The position numbers and the translations under genes are program-made. The notes beneath the pieces were generated by a model. That model saw only the letters and a program-made list of their open reading frames with translations. It was not told where the DNA came from and did not search any database. DNA of 16,274 nt. It comes from DASQTB01 sp035642095 (GTDB lineage: Bacteria; Actinomycetota; UBA4738; CALAEC01). Of the stretch, positions 12,251 through 16,274 are shown piece by piece. Each line of letters begins with the position of its first letter. The stretch's first letter is position 1. The stretch covers positions 1-16,274 of the forward strand of contig DASQTB010000056.1 in the NCBI GenBank assembly GCA_035642095.1. The letters run 5' to 3'.

Positions 12251-12922
12251 GTGACCTCGGTCCGCTTCACCACCGCCGACGGGCTCAGCCTGGAGGGCGA
12301 GATCCGCCCGGCGGACGGGGACCCCAGGGGGACCGCGGTCCTCTGCCATCCCCATCCCCGCCACGGCGGGAGCAAGGATCATCCGATCCTCTGGGCGATC
12401 CGAAACGACCTGGCCGCCCGGCGCGGATTGACCGTCCTGACGTTCAACTTCCGGGGGATCATGGGATCGGAGGGCACCTACGGGGGCGGCGAGGCGGAGC
12501 TCCAGGACGTGGCCGCAGCCGTCGAGGCGATCCGGCGAGAGGAGGACGGCCCGACCGTGCTGGTCGGCTGGTCCTTCGGGGCCTGGGTGGCCCTTCGTCA
12601 CGCCGTGACGGACCCTCGTATCGCCGCGGCCGCGCTGATCGGCGTCCCGCTGGGCGCCGCGGTCTCCTCCCGGAGACCGCTGCCCTGGCTGGGCGAGCTG
12701 GAAGGGCTGCGCGTCCCCGTGCTGCTCATCGCGGGCGACGGGGATCCATACTGTCCCCTGACCGACCTGCGCAACCTGGCCGGCTGGATCCCTCGGGCCG
12801 AGACGGTCGTCGTCGAGGGAGCCGATCATTTCTTTGGCCGCCGGGAGCGGGAACTGGCCGAGCGGGTCGGCTCGTGGGTCGCCGGCGCCCTGGGAGGTCA
12901 GGCGTCCCGGGAGTCTCGATAA
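12251..12922 (+). CDS. alpha/beta hydrolase (dienelactone hydrolase-like, COG2945 kind)
   Basis: A 223-residue alpha/beta hydrolase. It begins with the HPHPRHGGSKDHPILWAI stretch (34-51) typical of the COG2945-like hydrolases, then NFRGIMGSEGTYGGGEAE. The nucleophile is S108 in GWSFGA. The acid is probably D165 in IAGDGDPYCP and the base H193 in GADHFFG. No signal peptide. The GTG at 12251 gives the natural N-terminus (MTSVRFTTADGLSLEGEI) but has no clear Shine-Dalgarno. It is head-to-head with the luciferase-like oxidoreductase, which may imply joint regulation. The last 25 nt overlap the convergent 77-aa membrane gene. Confidence 0.87.
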   Translation: MTSVRFTTADGLSLEGEIRPADGDPRGTAVLCHPHPRHGGSKDHPILWAIRNDLAARRGLTVLTFNFRGIMGSEGTYGGGEAELQDVAAAVEAIRREEDGPTVLVGWSFGAWVALRHAVTDPRIAAAALIGVPLGAAVSSRRPLPWLGELEGLRVPVLLIAGDGDPYCPLTDLRNLAGWIPRAETVVVEGADHFFGRRERELAERVGSWVAGALGGQASRESR

Positions 12923-13131
12923 CCCCTTCTGTCCGGGTACCCGCCCCACCGATCGTGGACGTCCCTGGTGGCCTGGCGCCACTTCCGCTTGGCGAACCAG
13001 TAGCCGAGAAGCCCGATCCCCACCACGAACAGGAACAGGCCGATGGCCACGCCGGCGGCGACCTCGAGGACGCCGCCCAGCGATCCAGTGATGGCCGCCA
13101 CGATCAGGATGATGATGACGAGGAGGATCAC
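12898..13131 (-). CDS. 77-aa membrane protein with two helices and a basic tail, leaderless GTG start
   Basis: From the GTG at 13131 the protein is MILLVIIILIVAAITGSLGG, then VLEVAAGVAIGLFLFVVGIGLLGYWF, and a hydrophilic tail KRKWRQATRDVHDRWGGYPDRRG. So there are two transmembrane segments (about 1-18 and 22-46) and a charged cytoplasmic-type tail. I recognise no named family. No ATG is available; the GTG is placed by TATGGT exactly 6 nt upstream, the leaderless layout seen elsewhere here. The gene is divergent from the DUF72 gene with 18 nt between starts, and overlaps the end of the convergent hydrolase. Confidence 0.72.
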   Translation of the reverse strand: MILLVIIILIVAAITGSLGGVLEVAAGVAIGLFLFVVGIGLLGYWFAKRKWRQATRDVHDRWGGYPDRRGYRDSRDA

Positions 13132-13137
13132 GGGTAC

Positions 13138-13145
13138 ACCATACT
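13138..13145. promoter_or_regulatory. overlapping divergent -10 boxes between the 77-aa and DUF72 genes
   Basis: On the minus strand TATGGT (13143-13138) stands 6 nt before the GTG at 13131. On the plus strand CATACT (13140-13145) stands 4 nt before the ATG at 13150. The boxes share four base pairs, so the two polymerases could not bind together. The minus-strand box is the better supported. Confidence 0.4.
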
Positions 13146-13149
13146 CAGG

Positions 13150-13917
13150 ATGGACGTCTACGTCGGAACCAGCGGGTGGCAGTATCCGGACTGGCGGCGC
13201 CGGTTCTATCCCGAGCGTCTGCCCCAGCGGGAGTGGCTCCCCTACTTCTCCGAGCGGTTCCCGTGCGTCGAGATCAACAACACCTTCTACATGCTTCCCA
13301 AGGAGGAGACGTTCGTCCGGTGGAGGTCCAGCTCGGCCACAGGGTTCCGGTTCGCGGTCAAGGCCAGTCGGTTCATCACCCACATCCGGCGACTCCGCGA
13401 CGCCGACGAACCCGTCCACCGGTTCTGGACCCATGCCCGGCGTCTCGGATCCAAGCTCGGACCGGTGCTCTTCCAGCTCCCGCCCAACCTTCGGGCGGAA
13501 CCGGAACGCCTCCAGTCGTTCCTTCGCCTCCTGCCCTCCTCGATGCGGGCGGCCTTCGAGTTCCGTCACTCGTCGTGGGAGACCGATGAGGTCCGGGCGC
13601 TGCTCGACCGCGCCGGATGTGCGCTGGTCCTGGCAGACCGGCCCGGCACCCGGCACCGCGAGGTCGTCACCGGCGGATGGGCCTATCTCCGGTTCCACCA
13701 GGGCCGGCGAACCGGTCCCGGATACGCCCGGGCCAAGCTCCGTCGCTACGCCGACCGGTTGGCCGGCATGGATGCCTCGGAGGCGTGGGTGTTCTTCAAC
13801 AACGATCCCCAGGGAGCCGCCGTTCGGGACGCCGTCACGATGACGGAGCTGCTGCGCGATCGGGGGGTGCGGGTGCGGGGCCCTCGGTCCGAGGGTGCGC
13901 TCCGTTCGGCGAGCTGA
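13150..13917 (+). CDS. DUF72 family protein
   Basis: A 255-residue DUF72 (YecE-like) protein with a TIM-barrel-type fold and no established biochemical function. Family hallmarks are VYVGTSGWQYPDW (3-15), FYPERLP, CVEINNTFYMLP (about 39-50), FAVKASRFITHIRRL, LGPVLFQLPPN, FEFRHSSW, and AWVFFNNDPQGAAVRDA near the C-terminus. The ATG at 13150 is the only sensible start; the frame is open far upstream but codes nothing family-like there. Its last 83 nt lie antisense to the end of the histidine kinase gene. Confidence 0.92.
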   Translation: MDVYVGTSGWQYPDWRRRFYPERLPQREWLPYFSERFPCVEINNTFYMLPKEETFVRWRSSSATGFRFAVKASRFITHIRRLRDADEPVHRFWTHARRLGSKLGPVLFQLPPNLRAEPERLQSFLRLLPSSMRAAFEFRHSSWETDEVRALLDRAGCALVLADRPGTRHREVVTGGWAYLRFHQGRRTGPGYARAKLRRYADRLAGMDASEAWVFFNNDPQGAAVRDAVTMTELLRDRGVRVRGPRSEGALRSAS

Positions 13918-16274
13918 CCGCCGGCAGGAACACCCGGAAGCTGGCCCCGCCGCCGGACCGATCCTCCACCCACGCCCGACCTCCGTGGAGTTCGGCGAAC
14001 CGGGCCACCAGCGAGAGACCGATGCCGGTTCCCGGAGCGTGGGCCAGCTTGCCGGGCCCTCGCTCAAACGGCCGGAACACCGATTCCTTGAGGTGATCTG
14101 GGACGCCGTTCCCACGGTCCTCGACCATGATCCGAACGCCGCCCTCCGCTCGGTCGACCCGCAGTCGGACGGGCGAGCCCGGAGGGGTGTGCTTGGCCGC
14201 GTTCACCAGCAGGTTCTCCACGATGCGCTCCACCTTCGGCCCGTCGACGGGGGCGACGACCGGCTCGGCCTGGACCTCGATGATCCGTCCCGGCACCTCG
14301 ACCTCCCGGGCGATGCGGCGAGCCAGTTCGCCGACGTCGACGGAATGACGGCGGGGCTCGATGATCCCCCGCTCCAGGCGGTCCACGTCGAGCAGGTCGG
14401 CCAGAAGACGCTGGAGCTTCTGAGCGTTTGCGGCCAGCCGGCCGAGCAGCTCGGCCCGTTCCTCGGCGGGAAGGTTGACCTCGTCCTGCTTGAGCGTCAG
14501 CGCGTATCCGAGCACGGCGGACAGCGGCGTGCGCAGCTCGTGGGACACCGCGGACAGGAAGGAGTTCTTCATCTCGTCCACCTGCTGGAGCCGTTCCACG
14601 GCCTGCCTCTCCCGGTCGAAGGCATGGCGGAACGTCTCCTCGGAGCGCTTCCGCTCGGTGATGTCGGCGAACGTCACCACGGCGCCGGCGAGGCGGCCGT
14701 CCTCACGGAGCGGCGTGCTGGTGTACTCGACGGGAAAGCTCGACCCGTCCTTGCGCCAGAACACCTCGTCGTCCACCGTGCCCGTGGTCCCGTCCCTGAG
14801 GGCGCCGTAGATCGGGCAGTCCTCGGGCGGGTACACCGATCCGTCTGGTCGGGTGTGATGGATCATCGGATGGCCGGCCTGCCCGACCAGCTCTTCCACC
14901 GTCCATCCGAGCATCTGCGCGGCCGCCGGGTTGATGAACGTGATCCGGCCCTCCCGATCGAGCCCGAAGATGCCCTCTCCGGCGGAGTCGAGGATCAGCT
15001 TGTTCTGGAGCATGACCCGGCGGAGAGCCTCCTCGGCCCACTTCCGGTCGGTGATGTCGGTCAGGATCCCCTGCCACCCGAGGGCCTGGCCCTCGCTGCC
15101 GTGGAGGAGCACGGCCTCGTCGCGGACCCACACGACGCGGCCGTCGCGGGCGACCATTCGGTATTCGCATCGGAACGGCTCACCGGTCCGGTTCGTCTCC
15201 TTGGAGAGCGCCAACACCCGGCGACGGTCCTCCGGATGGAGCAGCCTGCTCCACAGCCCTGGATCGGCCATCCGCTCCTCGGGCGTGTAGCCGAACAGGC
15301 GCTCGTACGCCGGACTGACATACCGGGCCGTGCTGAGATCGTCGACCGCATCGACGTACACCACGGCGGGGATCTGCTCGACCAGCGTTCGGTACCGCTC
15401 CTCGGCTCGAGCCAGTTGCTCCTGGGCCTGGCGGTGTCGGAGGGCGGCCCCCAGGCTGTTGGCCATGGCGCGAAGGAAGTTCGCGTCGTCGGAGGTGAAC
15501 CGGCGCGTCCGCAGGCTGTGGGCCCCGAACACGCCGTAGGGTCCGGCCGGGCCCGGGATCTTGACAGCCACGCTCGACCGCACGCCCAGCTCGAGTAGGA
15601 CGGGCGGTGGGGTGAACCGTCGCTCATCGACGATGTCTCCCACGACCACAGGGCCCTCGCTGGCCAGCGTGTACCCGGCGAGAGAATCGAGGGGGACGTC
15701 CACGCCCTCCCGAACGGGGGGCGAGCCATGGGCGGCTCGAACGATGAAGTGGTCATCTGAGAGCTCGAGGACGGTGGCCAGCTCGACGTCGAGTCCCACG
15801 GCGACCTGGTCGACGGCTTCCCGGAGGAGGTCCGGCACCTCGGCACCGAACAGCGCGCGCTGTCCCAACGAGGCGACCGCGGCCTGCTGCCTGTTCCGGG
15901 AATCGACCGTGGCCAGCATGCGCCCGAACTCCCTCGCCACGTTGAGGAGGGCGTCTCGGCCGGGGGGTAGGTCGGTCTCCGGAAGAGTGATCCGGAGATC
16001 GCCCTCGGCTGCCCTGCGGGCCGCCCTGGAGAGCCGGTTCACCCGGCGAAGCACGAAGCCGTAGACCACCCCACCGACGGCCACCACCGCGGTCAGGGCG
16101 CCGACGGCGAGGAGCACCACCACGCTGTGCTGGGCGCGGTCGACCGCCCGGGCCACCGCCCCCCGGTCGAACTCGATGCCCACCCATGCCGGCTGCGTCG
16201 GTGTCCCCACCGGGAGCATCTCCTCGCCGGGCTCCGGTCCGAGGGAGGCCCGGGCCGCTCCCGCCCGGGGCGGG
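13835..16274 (-). CDS. membrane sensor histidine kinase, HAMP-GAF-PAS-PAS-HisKA-HATPase (5' end outside window)
   Basis: Autophosphorylating sensor kinase. The frame is open to the right edge, and the first ATG inside (16219) falls within what looks like the end of an extracellular sensor domain (PAWVGIEFDRGAVARAVDRA), so the true start is beyond the window. Numbering from that ATG: transmembrane helix about 31-56, HAMP about 57-108, GAF about 120-263, PAS 1 about 271-392 ending ITDITDRKW.-like ILTDITDRK, PAS 2 about 402-525 ending FADITERKR, HisKA with H560 in AVSHELRTP, then HATPase with N-box ENLLVNAAKHTPPG, G1 VEDRGNGVPD, F-box FRPFERG and G2 GTGIGLSLV. The tail is disordered (P, A rich) and overlaps the DUF72 gene. 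No response regulator is visible, so the partner is unknown. Confidence 0.92.
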   Translation of the reverse strand, partial: PPRAGAARASLGPEPGEEMLPVGTPTQPAWVGIEFDRGAVARAVDRAQHSVVVLLAVGALTAVVAVGGVVYGFVLRRVNRLSRAARRAAEGDLRITLPETDLPPGRDALLNVAREFGRMLATVDSRNRQQAAVASLGQRALFGAEVPDLLREAVDQVAVGLDVELATVLELSDDHFIVRAAHGSPPVREGVDVPLDSLAGYTLASEGPVVVGDIVDERRFTPPPVLLELGVRSSVAVKIPGPAGPYGVFGAHSLRTRRFTSDDANFLRAMANSLGAALRHRQAQEQLARAEERYRTLVEQIPAVVYVDAVDDLSTARYVSPAYERLFGYTPEERMADPGLWSRLLHPEDRRRVLALSKETNRTGEPFRCEYRMVARDGRVVWVRDEAVLLHGSEGQALGWQGILTDITDRKWAEEALRRVMLQNKLILDSAGEGIFGLDREGRITFINPAAAQMLGWTVEELVGQAGHPMIHHTRPDGSVYPPEDCPIYGALRDGTTGTVDDEVFWRKDGSSFPVEYTSTPLREDGRLAGAVVTFADITERKRSEETFRHAFDRERQAVERLQQVDEMKNSFLSAVSHELRTPLSAVLGYALTLKQDEVNLPAEERAELLGRLAANAQKLQRLLADLLDVDRLERGIIEPRRHSVDVGELARRIAREVEVPGRIIEVQAEPVVAPVDGPKVERIVENLLVNAAKHTPPGSPVRLRVDRAEGGVRIMVEDRGNGVPDHLKESVFRPFERGPGKLAHAPGTGIGLSLVARFAELHGGRAWVEDRSGGGASFRVFLPAVSSPNGAHPRTEGPAPAPPDRAAAPSS

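Noticed and set aside
11938..13149. Long in-frame N-terminal extension of the DUF72 gene
   Set aside because: The upstream part is a shadow of the hydrolase gene; DUF72 proteins begin at VYVGTSGW, which the ATG at 13150 gives.
1..16274. Non-homologous end-joining locus with Ku
   Set aside because: No Ku-like gene is visible, and the ligase is of LigC rather than LigD type, so an NHEJ call is not supported from this window.
1..16274. Insertion sequences, attachment sites, tRNA or rRNA genes
   Set aside because: I looked for transposase motifs, terminal inverted repeats and tRNA-like cloverleafs and saw none; base composition appears even throughout.

Overview
The window is GC-rich (roughly 70% by eye) bacterial chromosome with actinobacterial character. 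The markers are a LigC-type ATP-dependent DNA ligase, a stand-alone LigD-type polymerase, a UdgX-type uracil-DNA protein, FdxA-type 7Fe ferredoxins, a luciferase-like (F420-type) oxidoreductase, a free-standing rpsD, many GTG starts, and several genes that look leaderless (a TANNNT -10 box 6-8 nt before the start codon). I cannot name the genus. I see no mobile element, CRISPR array, tRNA or rRNA. It reads as a compact core/accessory chromosomal segment.

Left part (1-5.5 kb): the last codons of an upstream gene, then ligC (+). Next is a tightly coupled + strand operon of a Rid-family protein lacking the RidA catalytic arginine, a truncated cupin, and a DPP-IV-type S9 peptidase. Convergent to it on the minus strand is udgX followed by a LigD/Prim-Pol-type polymerase, which appears to start at CTG overlapping the udgX stop (CTGA). 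The ligase, polymerase and uracil-DNA protein lie within 5.4 kb and could form a repair module.

Middle (5.5-8.4 kb): a BON-domain membrane-anchored protein with an 11-residue tandem repeat, a 72-residue basic protein, a divergent 30-residue membrane peptide followed by two hairpins, a small secreted RTX-repeat protein, ribosomal protein S4, and a 78-residue CxxC protein.

Right part (8.4-16.3 kb): an MFS transporter and a small four-helix membrane protein (+). On the minus strand are two tandem fdxA-type ferredoxins, almost identical in DNA over 132 bp, followed by a PPC/DUF296 protein that again seems to start with CTG in a CTGA overlap. Then come a luciferase-like oxidoreductase divergent from an alpha/beta hydrolase (11 nt between starts), a 77-residue membrane protein divergent from a DUF72 protein (18 nt between starts), and the C-terminal 800+ residues of a HAMP-GAF-PAS-PAS hybrid sensor histidine kinase running off the right edge.

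The points most worth checking are the two independent CTG starts at stop/start overlaps, the recurring leaderless promoter layout (which moves at least two starts), the LigC/UdgX/polymerase neighbourhood, and the ferredoxin pair, one copy of which has gained a cysteine next to the 3Fe-4S site. All similarity statements are from memory and by eye; no searches were run.
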